From Knoxdaviesia capensis (taxonomy: Eukaryota > Ascomycota > Sordariomycetes > Microascales > Gondwanamycetaceae), in NCBI GenBank assembly GCA_001510575.1, contig LNGK01000005.1, positions 2,301,234-2,365,233 of the forward strand: DNA of 64,000 nucleotides, written 5' to 3'. Both the position numbers and the translations under genes were made by a program. This document shows, piece by piece, positions 1 through 10,802 of the stretch; the stretch's first letter is position 1, and the number at the start of each line of letters is the position of its first letter. The notes under the pieces are model-generated. The model was given only the letters and a program-made list of their open reading frames with translations, did no database searches and was not told the DNA's origin.

Positions 1-1820
1 GCCACAAAGCTGTATCCATATTGGAGAAGCGTGATTTGGAATAGAGCACCACAGGCCCCTTCCAGGTCGAGGGCCACAACCCCCTTGACCAAAGTCTGGG
101 ACAGTTGCTGCCGAAGGAGAGTGTTCCACTCGGCGAACGATACCGGATGTCTCCGTTTCTCGCCGCCTTTATGGAGAGCTGCGTTGGGACACTTCCTATC
201 CAATGGCCAGCCGTTGACGAGCGATAGTAGACAAGAGTGCGAGCAGTATGGTCGGGCCTCTCGCGATCGGCCGCCGTAGTCGGTGCTGCTCCGCCCACGA
301 TGTGAAGACAAAGTTGATTCCAAGTTTTGGCGTGCCGCACGTGTGACTGGGCCCGCGTAGCCACCACCTTGAGAAGGGCCTGCACTAGCCCCGCTGTCAC
401 CTCCATCATCGGGGTCCTGCTCGCTACCGTCGCGCCCTGGATGGTCTGGAGAGGGAGAGCGGGGGGTTGTGCGAGTCTGCGGCCGTCGCTTGACTTTCTT
501 GACGGGCCTAGGTAGCCACTCCGGGCTACTCGGCACTCTGCGGTGCTTTTTTTGGTTGGGGGTCGTTGGGCCCTGACCGGCTTTCTTGGCCGCCTCCTCT
601 TCCGCCTTCATGATCTTGTCCAGCATGTAATCAACGTCAACGTCCCACTTCTTGCATGCTCGGACAGCGGTACTACGCTCGTCATTGTCGTGTTGGTACG
701 TTTGCAGGGCAACCAGGGTGAAGATGAGAACCTGGCACACGGCGTTTGCATAGACTGGATCACTGTTGGCGTCGACTTCGCGCGTCGGTTGGGCGAGATG
801 GTAGAGCAGCACGGTCGGATCCTTCTCCCAGTCAATTTTGAGGAACACGATGGCATCGCCATTCGTTACGTAGCCGTATTCCAGGCCTGCTTCTAGCATA
901 TAGTGGTACGTCTGCGTGACAGACGCAGTAGCCAGTAGCTCCGCGTAGTGCTGGAATTTATCCTCTTCGCCGGTGGGGATTATGGGCTTGTTGACGACTT
1001 CCTCAAAGATATCCATCTCGCGTAGACCTTGCTCGAAGTGCATCGTGTGGATTTTGTGAGGGGCCTTATACTCAATGACGTAGGCTATATCGTTTGGCTT
1101 GTCCCCGTCGTTCCTGAGAACACAGATCTGGTCTGTCCGAAGCTTCTTGTCCCGCGTGGACGTATCGCTCCCATCAGATTCGTCGCGGAGGTTACTGGCA
1201 GTGGTCTCGAAGAAGACGCCCTCGTGGAGGCGCAGCCAGTGTTGTTGCGGCACATAGTCCTTCAGCTTAGACACAATGATCCGGACGGGGTCTTCAATGC
1301 AGTTGTTGGCGATGAACACCAGAGAAGACTCGCTCCTAACCGACCGGTGTTCGATCCGATCACCAATAGTCTGCAAGAAGTTGACGCTCTCAAAAAGGCG
1401 TTCCTCAGCCGGTAGAAGATCGGCGATAGTTTGGAGCACTATTTTTTGAGTATTGAAGAAATCTTCACCCCATGGCTTGAGGAGCACTGGACAGTGCTTG
1501 CCAGTTGGCTTGGTTGAGGGCGCCTTGGAGGATAGGTAACCGGTGGTATCAAGAACAATCCGCGATAGGACAAGTTGGTGGCACTCTTGAAGATATTCCT
1601 CCAAGGTTGTTTTGCGTGTCAATCTCTCAAGTTCATCCCTTTCCTGGATTGCCTCCTGTGCTTTTTGGCTCGCTTCTTGTGCTTTTTGGCTCGCTTCTTG
1701 TGCTCTTTGGTTCGCCTGCTCAGCTCTTTGGTTTGCTTGCGCTTCTCTTCGGGCTGATTGTTCCTTGTCCTGCTTGAGTTCCGCTATCTGTCGCTTGAGC
1801 TCCTCTTCAAGGGCTGACAT
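1..1820 (-). CDS. Fungal coiled-coil / nuclease-like hypothetical protein, probably with a C-terminal kinase-like domain (partial)
   Basis: The frame is open without a stop from an ATG at 1820 to the window edge (606 codons), so the N-terminus is complete and the C-terminus is cut off. Residues 1 to about 60 form a charged coiled coil built on AQEASQK-like heptads. Then comes the conserved body of a family I know from many filamentous ascomycetes, usually annotated as hypothetical. In it, an Asp (D230, in TDQICVL), a hydrophobic strand ending E250-Y-K252, and a downstream Gln...Tyr helix (TQTYHYML) fit the layout of a PD-(D/E)XK nuclease core; that assignment is inference. A basic, Pro-rich linker (about residues 440-530) follows, and the last visible residues (YGYSFVA) resemble the start of the kinase-like domain that ends relatives of this family. 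Function is unknown; such architectures have been linked to conflict or effector proteins. It is divergent from the complex I subunit gene. Confidence 0.75.
   Translation of the reverse strand, partial: MSALEEELKRQIAELKQDKEQSARREAQANQRAEQANQRAQEASQKAQEASQKAQEAIQERDELERLTRKTTLEEYLQECHQLVLSRIVLDTTGYLSSKAPSTKPTGKHCPVLLKPWGEDFFNTQKIVLQTIADLLPAEERLFESVNFLQTIGDRIEHRSVRSESSLVFIANNCIEDPVRIIVSKLKDYVPQQHWLRLHEGVFFETTASNLRDESDGSDTSTRDKKLRTDQICVLRNDGDKPNDIAYVIEYKAPHKIHTMHFEQGLREMDIFEEVVNKPIIPTGEEDKFQHYAELLATASVTQTYHYMLEAGLEYGYVTNGDAIVFLKIDWEKDPTVLLYHLAQPTREVDANSDPVYANAVCQVLIFTLVALQTYQHDNDERSTAVRACKKWDVDVDYMLDKIMKAEEEAAKKAGQGPTTPNQKKHRRVPSSPEWLPRPVKKVKRRPQTRTTPRSPSPDHPGRDGSEQDPDDGGDSGASAGPSQGGGYAGPVTRAARQNLESTLSSHRGRSSTDYGGRSREARPYCSHSCLLSLVNGWPLDRKCPNAALHKGGEKRRHPVSFAEWNTLLRQQLSQTLVKGVVALDLEGACGALFQITLLQYGYSFV
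1660..1743 (-). repeat. Four 21-bp tandem units encoding heptads
   Basis: Four head-to-tail 21-bp units inside the coiled-coil part of the partial hypothetical gene. The units at 1660-1680 and 1681-1701 are identical; those at 1702-1722 and 1723-1743 are diverged. Each encodes one heptad of the AQEASQK/ANQRAEQ type, so unit number would change coiled-coil length without breaking the frame. Confidence 0.85.
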
Positions 1821-2571
1821 AGCAGAGACTAGTGTGATAAGCTATTGCATCTAGGTTAGATTATCTAACATATGACGGTAGAAGAAAAGCAGTGCACAAA
1901 CCTATCACCAAGCATCCTCTAAACACTATTAGGAGTTGAAGAGGAGGGGGAGATGTCGAAATGGACGTTGACAAGTCAACCAGTCTGCATAAGATGGGCC
2001 AAGTTAAAAGAGGTAAAATGCACGAGACTATCCATGGCCATATACGCAGACGAAGAAGTTTCTCGGTATTTAAGGGAGAGTAGGGGAGAAATATAGAAGA
2101 AGTTATCACATGTATGAAGGGAGTCTGCAATATAATACTCACACAGTCTAGGCTCGTGGAATAAGGGTTATACCCAGAGTAAGGAAGTGTGCACGAAGAG
2201 ACATCAATGTGGCTTATAGAATAATAAAAAAACACACTCACTGACATGAGGAGAATACTTCGACATGCCCATCCCAGAGGAAGTTCACATGCCTCTTGAG
2301 AGTATTCATCTTGTTGAAATAATATCAGGGCTGGGAATGAATGAAGTTGGGGGACAAAGATCAGCTGGGTTGATTAGCCGAAGAAACTCCGATGGGCTGA
2401 CAGTCCAATAGCGTTTGTCGAAAATCTAATCTCCAAGGCTGCTCACCCAAAATCGCGACAGACAGCGATTTTTCCACGACATATTTCCCGCGACTCTCCT
2501 TCTCCCCGCCGTGTCGATCCTCCTCTCATACCGCTCGCCTACTACCTCCTCCTCCTCTCTTCATATCCGAA
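1821..2571. promoter_or_regulatory. Divergent upstream region with a CCAAT box
   Basis: This 751-bp spacer separates two divergent start codons and must hold both promoters. A CCAAT box lies at 2405-2409, about 160 bp before the complex I subunit ATG. CCAAT is the binding site of the HAP/CBC complex, a known regulator of respiratory genes in fungi; a role here is inference. The open frames inside the spacer resemble nothing known. Confidence 0.4.
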
Positions 2572-3462
2572 ATGCTCGCTGTTCGGCAGAGGGTGGCCCG
2601 CCTCGCTGTGCGGGCTCCCGCCCGTGTGCGGTCGGCACGCAACTACTCGTCTGGTCACGGTCACGATAGCCACGGCCACGGCAGCTCCAGCCACGAGCAC
2701 GCCTCGCAAAGCGCCGACGAACCCATGGGTGTATGTTCTCGTCGATTTCAGTTTTCTGTTGCGGAGGGCGGCCAATTGGCCCTTGGGAGGGCACTTCCGG
2801 GTGACACCGCAGGGCTTGGACAACAGCGCTTCGCCGGAGGAATTTGCTGCTATTAGCAGCCGACATGTGTTTCTAAGGCCAATCGAGCCGTCAATTGAGT
2901 AAGGGCACTGTAATGACTGTTATTTTCTTCCACCCCGGTCTAGTTCGGATTCTACGCCACCCTGAGCGTCATCCCCATCAGCTATGTCGTGTACAAGGCA
3001 TCACGACCCGACGAGAACGGCCAGCCGGCGGCGCTGACGCGCTACATCATGAGCTACTGGTACCTGAACGAGCTATGGGCGGAGCGCAACCACCTGCACG
3101 CCAAGGCTGTTGACGAGGCCGCCCTCGAGCGGCTGTTGTTCTTCGAGACCGAGCGGGACACCCACGTCGAGCTCCGGTTCCCCGAGTGAGTAGCAGCATA
3201 TTCCCTTCCCCTCCTCATTTCCTTCTCTCTATGGCTCCTCTAGTCATTGCATATACAGCAGCGCAATCACACAGTCTCTAACAACACGCGTTGTCCACTC
3301 GATAACAGGGCCTTCCAATCGCACGCGCCCCGCAACATCTCCGCCGGCTCGCAGATCAAGCTCGACAAAGTGGTCGAGCACTACCGGAAACAGCACCTCG
3401 ACGAGGAGGAGCGGAAAGCGAAGATCCTGGCCGCCCGGGTGGCCAACGATTCTTCTTCGTAG
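2572..3462 (+). CDS. NUXM: NADH:ubiquinone oxidoreductase 17.8 kDa-type accessory subunit (complex I)
   Basis: Three exons by splice signals and phase: 2572-2730, 2944-3185 and 3309-3462. Donors are GTATGT and GTGAGT, acceptors CTAG and ACAG, and the product is 184 residues. The N-terminus (MLAVRQRVARLAVRAPARVR) is Arg-rich without acidic residues, as in a mitochondrial presequence, and is followed by a His/Ser/Gly stretch. Residues about 54-72 form one hydrophobic segment. The SYWYLNELWAERNHLH segment, the ELRFPE segment and the charged C-terminal helix match the fungal 17.8 kDa/NUXM subunit, a supernumerary inner-membrane component of respiratory complex I. A His-rich N-terminal region occurs in relatives as well. 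The identification rests on pattern and length recalled from memory. The gene is convergent with uS19. Confidence 0.78.
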
Positions 3463-4424
3463 ACGAGACGAGAGACGAATGACACTCCGGGGACTTTTTA
3501 TAGATTCGACATTGCGTCCTGGTACTGTTCGTGTGTCTCTTGTTTTTTGCTGGAAGTGGTTGTTTTCTCGTTTGTTACTGCGGGAATGTGTTTTTAACAC
3601 TATCCTCGGCCAGTTAAATGTGGTTTTTTTTATATCAACTCGTGTACCTTAGCTATAAATCACGGCTTGGTTTGAGATCCAGGGGCCGGGCTGCCCATCT
3701 ACTTTGTCACACTGCTGGTGCATCTTACCGGTGCACCGCAAAACGTACATATATTCCATTATTTTCTTCTCCAAAATTTGGTGTTTGTGCGTGTATGTCT
3801 GAGAGAGAGATTTCCCAGAGTTAGGGTCGGTGATCAAGTGATAATATGCCATTCGTATTGATTAGGATGGTTCGTGGACTGTCCGACAGACCGGTAAAGT
3901 GTGCATTCTCCCGAACTACATTGAAAGCAAGATACTCATTGGCCGGCCTATGTGTGTGTGGCAGGGTAGACACTGGCACATATTCTCCAGTCCCCACTGT
4001 CTATCCGTCATAAGGGTCCGGCTTCACGTCGAAGAAGGGCCGGTTCTGCCATCGGCAACAGCAACGCGAGTGTTTACAGTCACGGTCAATTCACAGACAC
4101 TCCATAGCGCGAGAGACAAAGACAGCGATCTACGTGTCAAACAGCCTTCTGTATGCTGCGTTTTTTTATAAGAAAAAAAGAAGAACTCAGTCGTGACTTT
4201 TATCTGGTCGTCACAAGAAGACTTGGTGAGGGGGAACACTAGAAATAAAACCGTCGCCCGTAAAAAAAAAAAAGAAGATCCCTGTCCCATTCGCCCCAAG
4301 AGTCCATGAGAGCATGCAAAAAAACCGTTTCAAAAGAAAAACTAATCTTTCCACCCATTCCTCAAAAAACAGCATTACACCGGATAACACATCATCACAC
4401 CATTGTTGGTTGAATGAATCCAGT
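3463..4424. other. Convergent 3' spacer
   Basis: These 962 bp lie between the stop codons of the complex I subunit and uS19 genes. The part nearest uS19 is rich in A and T runs (for example 4260-4272), fitting 3' UTRs and polyadenylation signals of two converging transcripts. I see no gene, tRNA or repeat. Confidence 0.5.
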
Positions 4425-5429
4425 TTACTTGAGAGGAATGAAACGAGAAGAGTGAGTGGCACCAATACCGGGGCGACCGTGCTTGACAGGCTTGCTGTAA
4501 AGTTATTAGATCGTATATTCTCTGCGGAAGAAGGCAGTTTGCACTCAGAAGACCCCGGTTGTACACCGAATCATGGGAAGGGGCAACGTACTAAGAGATA
4601 GAGAACTCGCCAAGGTAGTGGCCAACCATCTCAGGCTTGATCTCAACCTGGTTGAACTCCTTTCCGGAGTAGATGCCGACAACGGATCCGATCATCTCGG
4701 GGACGACCAGCATGTTACGGAGGTGGGTCTTGACAAGGTCGGGCTTCTCGTTGGGCTGAGCCTCCTGCTTGGCCTTGCGGAGCTTCTTGATGAGACCCAT
4801 GGGCTTGCGCTTCAGGCCACGGTCGATCCGGCGGCGGGCACGGGCATGGACAATCTTGCGGAGGTCCTCGGGGGAGAGGTCGAGCAGACTGTAGTAGGGG
4901 AATAATAATGTCAGCATGTTGCACATCAGGCTTAACGCAGAGTCGTCGACCGGATATCAAATTCATTCGCCGGGTGGTAGTCCCTTTCGACACATCGAGC
5001 CCCCGCTTATTCCATGTTCGGCTCATGGTGACAGTTTGCGCTTAGCGGGTTGATGATGTATCGTGGAGTGCAGTCGTCGTCGTGTATCGTGATATGATTC
5101 ATTTCTTTTCAAAGTTGTCGGGGGTATGCATTCAATGTACGTACGCCTCAAGGTCGACTCCACGGTAGGAAAACTTGCGGAAGGATCTCCGGCGCTTGAT
5201 CTCGGCAGCCTCCTCGGCGTTCTGTAGTGAAAGAAAGAGCACGCATCAGTAAATCCGGATCCCAATGATAAGGACGTTGTCAACCTCTCATCACGCGTTC
5301 CCGTATTCACTCAACACCACTCATCGCGCCGGCGAGGAAAAGAGGGTGCGGGAGAAACGAGGGACTCCGTCGAGAGGGAATCGAGGAGGATATCGGTTGA
5401 ATTGTACATACATATTCGTCGTCAGCCAT
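4425..5429 (-). CDS. rps15: 40S ribosomal protein S15 (uS19)
   Basis: Four exons on the minus strand: 5412-5429, 5145-5221, 4592-4888 and 4425-4494, joining in phase to 153 residues, the usual length for filamentous fungi. Recognisable segments are RRRSFRKFSYRGVDLE, RGLKRKPMGLIKKLRKAK, MIGSVVGIYSGKEFNQVEI and the C-terminus HGRPGIGATHSSRFIPLK. The last exon is too short to stand out alone but is required, because the frame otherwise stops inside the intron at 4591. uS19 sits in the head of the small subunit near the decoding site, and its basic C-terminal tail reaches towards the A and P sites. The first coding exon has only six codons, a common layout in fungal ribosomal protein genes. Intron 1 (5222-5411) contains a C/D-box-like motif listed separately. 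Confidence 0.97.
5241..5298 (-). ncRNA. Possible C/D-box snoRNA in uS19 intron 1
   Basis: On the sense strand of the uS19 intron, a perfect box C (GTGATGA, 5294-5288) is followed 38 nt later by box D (CTGA, 5249-5246). The flanks ACGC before box C and GCGT after box D pair perfectly, and the first G of box C can wobble-pair with the T after box D. Ribosomal protein introns are known snoRNA hosts. The spacing is short for a eukaryotic C/D snoRNA, I see no clear C'/D' pair, and I could not assign an rRNA target, so chance is a real alternative. Confidence 0.25.
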
Positions 5430-5700
5430 GATTGCGGTTAGTCGGGTTTGATATGTGTCGACTTGTGTGGTTGACTTTGTGATGGGGGGAAAAAAGTGGG
5501 AGGTTCAACCTTTTTTGAAGAGATTGAAGTGATGTATGTTGGTCCTTCACTGGAGAGTTGTTGGCTTTGGAAATTTTTGGCCGCTTCAGGGTTTGGTGCC
5601 CTCTTAGGCTGCACGTGATTCTGGATTTTTCGCTTTTTCGCTTGCCCTCAAGAGTTGTGTGTGTGCGGCTTCGGGGTGAAGAACATCCCGGTGACTAAGC
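5430..5700 (-). promoter_or_regulatory. uS19 promoter region with telobox-like and CACGTG motifs
   Basis: Upstream of the uS19 start there is AGGGTTT on the plus strand (AAACCCT on the sense strand, 5588-5594), a telobox-like motif, and a palindromic CACGTG followed by A at 5612-5617, the core of Cbf1-type sites. Both motif types are known in ribosomal protein promoters of fungi. The sites are seen directly; their use is inference. Confidence 0.45.
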
Positions 5701-8100
5701 CTTGCTGATTAATATATGACTCGCGCGTTTTAAGGCGTATTGGGTGCCAGATGGCCCCAGTTGCTGACGGCTGGTGACATTCAGCCCACACATCATGTGC
5801 TCGCGGAAAGATGCTATCATTATAGCTATGTGGCTTGTACAGGCTGTGGTCAATATAACTTTAACCTTTGTTCACTCCAGGCGTAGTGAGCAGTGAACTT
5901 GGCTTTTTGCTCAACGGAGTGTAATCATGATGAGTCGTTAGCACATCCCCGTTGGAACGAGGGCGTCAAGCGACAGCCATGTATAATCATGATATCTCTG
6001 CTGGCCGTTATCCTTTGTACGGGGTCTGAGGCTGATGAGATGCAGAATAGGAGTTGAGGGATGATTTCTGTGGCATTCAGCTTGAGTCGACATCCCGGTA
6101 ACTGGGACCTGTTTTTACCAATATTCTCTACTGCCCGACTCGCTGATCCAGGCACATGTCATTGGGCTGGCGTGCAGTTTTCCGCACTCAGAATCAACAC
6201 TCTAATTTCACCATCCATTAACTAGCGCCGCCAGCCGACCTCACTCACCATTCCCATGGCAATCACAGTGGTTCGTCGCCTTTATGATCATCTGTACGAG
6301 CAGAGATGTGTGAGTTGAGATCTCCTCCCAGTTCACGCCTTGTATGTTGATGCGGATGCGGGGAATGTACATACATACGTTCTTTACGTAATAGAGAACT
6401 TGGTGGGCCAATGGATCATGCGCTTGATTGCCGTTTGAATCCAGCCTTTTCCATCAATTACTTTTTTGAAGTTCTTCGGAGTCGTGATTCCCACAGGTGG
6501 TGATTCTTCTTCAAGGTAGCATCACATTCGTCGGATAACGGGCGGTTTACCCCCCGTCACATCTTGCCGGGAGAGTCGAGGAAAGATCATCATCGTGCCC
6601 ATCATCTGCAGATTGCTTACAGAGAGAGGGGAAAAGGCCGTCATTGCGGTGCTCAGTGGTGGAAACACTGGAAACATCGGACCAAAATTGAGCACACAGT
6701 GTTCGAGGTAACGGCAGTTGGATCCACGTGCGTTTGTAGAGTGAAAGGGGGCAAGTTGAAGTTGCAGCAAAATCACGGTGAATGTATATGTACGAGCCAT
6801 ATACCACGTCTCTTCGGTAAGATGATATTCCCAACACACAGCCAAGCCCTCCCTCTAAGACTTTCAACTTCCAAGACCTTCCACGTACCGTACACGTATG
6901 GCAGTTGCGTCCGCTGACATAACGATTCAGCCGACCACTCGTTCTTTCCCCCAAGCATGTGCACGGGGGGTTGGTCGGATGAGATAGCACGTTTGCAAGG
7001 GTGAATTGCTGCTTGGCTCAGGACCAGCCAAGATCGAGCTGGTCAGAAGAAGAAAAGATTCATGATGTCTCGGCGGACGATAAATGACCGCAAGGCTCCA
7101 AGACAGTGTCAATATTCTTGACATGCTCACACAAAAACTGATAGGTGTATGTTTCGCCTGTATGTGTAAGTAGCCATCGCGAGAGGACGCGCGCTGAGGC
7201 GTTACGGAGTGTTGTCCTGTAGATTTGGGGCCTTTTTTTCTCTTCTTTTTTTTCTTTTTTTTTCCCCTGGGCTTTGGGGCTGCTTGCTTGCTCATTCCAC
7301 ATAACCCGTGCTTGCTTCCAAGACATTAAAAAAATAAAACCCCCCTTTCGAATTTTTTTCCAGTGCAGAAAAGTCTTGGCGAAGCGTTTCGCGGCGCACC
7401 TACCAGGACAGGAAATTCTTGGTGGTTCTTGGCTGTATCTATTGCCTATGAGAAGCCGGTGGGAAGGTTCATGTGCACAGGAAAAAAGGGGGAACTTCCT
7501 GCGCTGTTTGCCTCTCGCGGTCTTTTTCCGAGTGCGGATCGATGGATCTTACTTGGAGCATCAAAGTCACATAAGTTTGTGTCAAAAGGCTAGAAGGGGG
7601 CAAAAAAACAAGAAGAACTACACTGCCGGCCTTTTTTTTTTCCGATGGTGCAGGCTGTCAAACGCAATGGACTGGCGGCTCAAACATGTACCCCAACCTC
7701 ATTCCCTGCCAGGCCGGGTGTCGGAGAGTGGGAGAGGACGGTTATGGACAAACAGAACCGCCTGAGGAAGGAACGGAAGCACGCCGGGTCGGTGTCTTTG
7801 GAATCCAAACAGTGTGCACGCAAAAAAGGAACGTTATGTTAATGGTGGAGATGATTGTGTTAGCAGATGGAGATCAATTAGCTCCCTCTTGGGGAAGGAA
7901 TCGCGGCACCAAATAGCATGGCCCCTTCCCCTTCTCCTTCCTCGCTCTTAGAGGGGCCATCTTCCGAACCTGCCTCATAAGTGCGTACGTGCTGGTACGC
8001 TCCCGGCATTAGCATGAATTCCTTAATCCTGCTTACGCCGGCCTGTTCTGCTTGTCTGTTGCTGCGTTTAAACTTTGTGGCTGGCCCACCTAGTCATTAA
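5701..8100. other. Intergenic, no gene recognised
   Basis: Several open frames of 75-165 codons occur on both strands, but none resembles a protein family I know, and they overlap one another in different frames as expected by chance. Short A/T homopolymers occur around 7230-7265 and 7327-7360. Together with the next stretch it forms the 4-kb divergent region between uS19 and the membrane protein gene. Confidence 0.4.
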
Positions 8101-9482
8101 ATTCCAGCTGGCGCCCTTCTTGCATCGCCATTATCAAGCATCGTGAAGATGTGGAAACCGGAGGTCTTGTGTATGCCCGGATTCGTATATCAGCCGCATG
8201 TCTACCAATACACGAAGAAGAACGTGTTTTTTTTTTGTCTTGGTAGCTCCTTCCCTCATCCTCCACACTTCCTTCCTTTCTCTCTTTCTCTCTCTTTCTC
8301 GCTCCCAAGATCACGCGCGGAGACACACAAAGCTTGGCAAGTTCTGCCCAGAAACTCTTGGCGGCTGGGCCTGCAGTCTCGTTGCTAATTGACTGGCCGA
8401 ATTGACTGGCCTGATAGCATTTTGCCAAGGCCAAAACATCCAGCACCGAAGCCCTTGCCCATAAAATATAGAAGCCCAAGTAAACGACAGATTTGCCATT
8501 CCACACATGCTACAGAAGTGCGTAGGGGAAAGGAAGGTGAGTGAACCAGAATATCAAGTGTTTGGTCGCTAAAAACCGCAGTTTCTCCCAGTCATGGCAT
8601 CCTCTCTTTTTTCCCTCTCCCCTTCCTTTCTTCCTGCCCTTCCCGCGCTGGAAAATCTGTGAGGAACGCCCCGTTTTCTCTGCCCCTTCCTTCATCGATC
8701 TTGTCATTTGTCGTTGTGTGGTTTGGTTGGCAGGTGCTACGAAAACTGGTTCTTTCCTTCAGTTCTAGTTGGCCTTTTCACGTTCCTTCTCTTTGATAAC
8801 TTCCCGTCGTTCGCTCCTCCCCTGTAGTCAAAGCTGCTCCCCTACTAAGCGGCTGTCTCTCTCTCACTCTTTTTTCTTACGTCTTCTTAAGGCCAAGCCT
8901 GTCTCGTTGTCTCTTGGCTGCCGATTGTCATCTCCTCTTCGTAGTGTTTTCCTTGGCCTGTGTTCCCAATCCAGTCCCTAATAGACAGTTCTGTTACTAT
9001 ATATCTAAGCCGTGTCAGCCCTCCTTCTCCGTCTCCGTTTCCCATCTCATCCTATTTTCCCTTCCGGCCTCTCAAGCGTCATTTCCATCCCATACGCGTT
9101 TGTATTCTCGGGTCTCTCTTTGGTACCGATCTGCTCCAATACAATCTCATCGTCTCCCTTCTTGTCTCTGGAATGCCAAACAACTTCGTCATCGCTTCTG
9201 GCTCTTCGCCCTTTCTGTCCAGTTAGCAAGAAGAAACTGCAGGCTCGCTGGCCTCTCCCAGCGACGTCTTTATTGACACGATATATTCAATTTTATTCAG
9301 ACGTCAAACTCCTCTGGACTTGTCACTTATATCTCTGCTCCTGCTCATATACCGCCCGTCTCTTCCCATGCACGCTGATTAAGTTCTGCGTGTCCTCCAT
9401 CGGTCTCAGCAACCCATTCGCCTCCAGCCTTTGCACTCTCCAGTCACATGCCTAGGGACGGCGTCCTGGTATCACTTTCACA
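8101..9482 (+). promoter_or_regulatory. Pyrimidine-rich upstream/leader region of the membrane protein gene
   Basis: From about 8220 to 9480 the plus strand is strongly C/T-rich (for example 8240-8300, 8600-8645, 8770-9120). Long sense-strand pyrimidine tracts before a start codon are typical of filamentous fungal promoters and 5' leaders. I see no conserved coding signal here. Confidence 0.45.
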
Positions 9483-10802
9483 ATGACGTCCAGTCCTCCT
9501 ACATCGGCCTCGACAGCCGACAACTGGTCGTCGGATCCGCAGCCATCCCCCACCACCACATCCCCTCCCCACACCAGCTTGACGACACATACCCGCAAGT
9601 ATCCCCCTCTCACCACACCTTGGTCTCGGCCGGAAAATGTGACATGTAACTTCACATTCGACCCCGAACTAGGCCCAACTGTGTGGATGGATCTCCATGT
9701 CGACCCCGGAGCCACCACCTTTTCGTGCTATCCGCCAGACATGTTTGACTATGGGAACATGGGAACATACAGTCCTGCCCTGTGTCCGTTGCGGTGGACG
9801 ACTGCTCCTACAAAGGAGGTCAGCGATGAAATGGGCGGAACCACCACGCGAACTTGCTGCTCCAGGTATGTTCTCCAACAGCTGCTACTCCAGAATACCA
9901 GTAGTCTCTCTCCCGTACTGTTTCTAACATGGACCCAACCGGGACTTGTTCTCCAATAAAGTCCATATACTCTCCGAGACAAGCATTGCGAGCGGACATT
10001 ACCCACGGTCATTGCCACGCCTGTCACATATCTCTCATCCCAGTCAACGTACTCTTATATGACTGAGAGCGTTACCATTCTCCAGAATGCCACTCTTGTA
10101 CATCACAAGATTGTCGTTGAATTCACCGACGATGACAAGCAAATGCTTGGTCTTATCGATGATGAGGCCTCTTTGACAGCTGACGATGACCCCGGAAACA
10201 ATAGCCTGTCGACTGGCATGAAGGCCGGTATTGCGGTCGGTGCCGTGGCTGCAGTATCCTTTATTGTGTTTGTGACGTTCCTATTTGTCCGCTCACGCTT
10301 GAAGAAGCGTCGGCAGCTCAAGGCACCCCACAAACGCATGGGTGGGTCTACACTCAGCGGCACCGATCTCGAGCTAGATGCACGCAACGACAGTAATAGT
10401 GATGTTGGTGTCAGTGGTAGTTCCCAGCTCTCGGCTCGCCCGTCACAATCACATGCCCCGCCACTCCGGCCACGACCACCACCGCTGCGTGTCCCTGGCC
10501 GGGAGCCCGATCCCCCGCCAGCGTACGAGCCGCATACGCCAACGTCTTCCCGCGGCGAGGATTCCCCTGAACGCGTGGCCTCCAACACTACAGCGGGTGT
10601 TGGTGGCACCGGCGTACCACCGGCAAACTCTACGGCAGCTGTGTCTCCAAGCGTTTCCGTCCCCCCTGGTGCACCACCTACGGATGAACTCAAAATCCTT
10701 CGTGAGCAGCAGATGAACATCCAGCGCCGCATTGCCATGCTCGAGGGCCGCCGTAGTGGTGATGGTGAACCCAACAACTCTACACCTGGAGCCACCACAT
10801 GA
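9483..10802 (+). CDS. Single-pass membrane protein, fungal hypothetical
   Basis: Two exons, 9483-9865 and 9962-10802. The intron has a GTATGT donor, a CTAAC branch-like site near 9923 and an AAAG acceptor; the product is 407 residues. The N-terminal half is Ser/Thr/Pro-rich with N-glycosylation sequons and a Cys-containing segment (FSCYPPD, CPLRW, TCCSS, HCERT). Residues about 216-237 form one transmembrane helix, followed at once by a basic stop-transfer cluster (RSRLKKRR), which predicts the N-terminus outside and the C-terminus in the cytosol. The cytosolic tail is Ser/Pro-rich and ends in a short charged helix (DELKILREQQMNIQRRIAML). No cleavable signal peptide is visible, so the start or a further 5' exon remains open. 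The layout recalls fungal surface sensor-like proteins, but I do not recognise a named family. Confidence 0.75.

Noticed and set aside
6547..6990. 147-codon minus-strand frame
   Set aside because: No recognisable family, overlapping frames on both strands and no splice-consistent neighbours.
10103..10798. 231-codon minus-strand frame
   Set aside because: It is the antisense shadow of the membrane protein's second exon, whose sense translation has a proper transmembrane helix and stop-transfer sequence.
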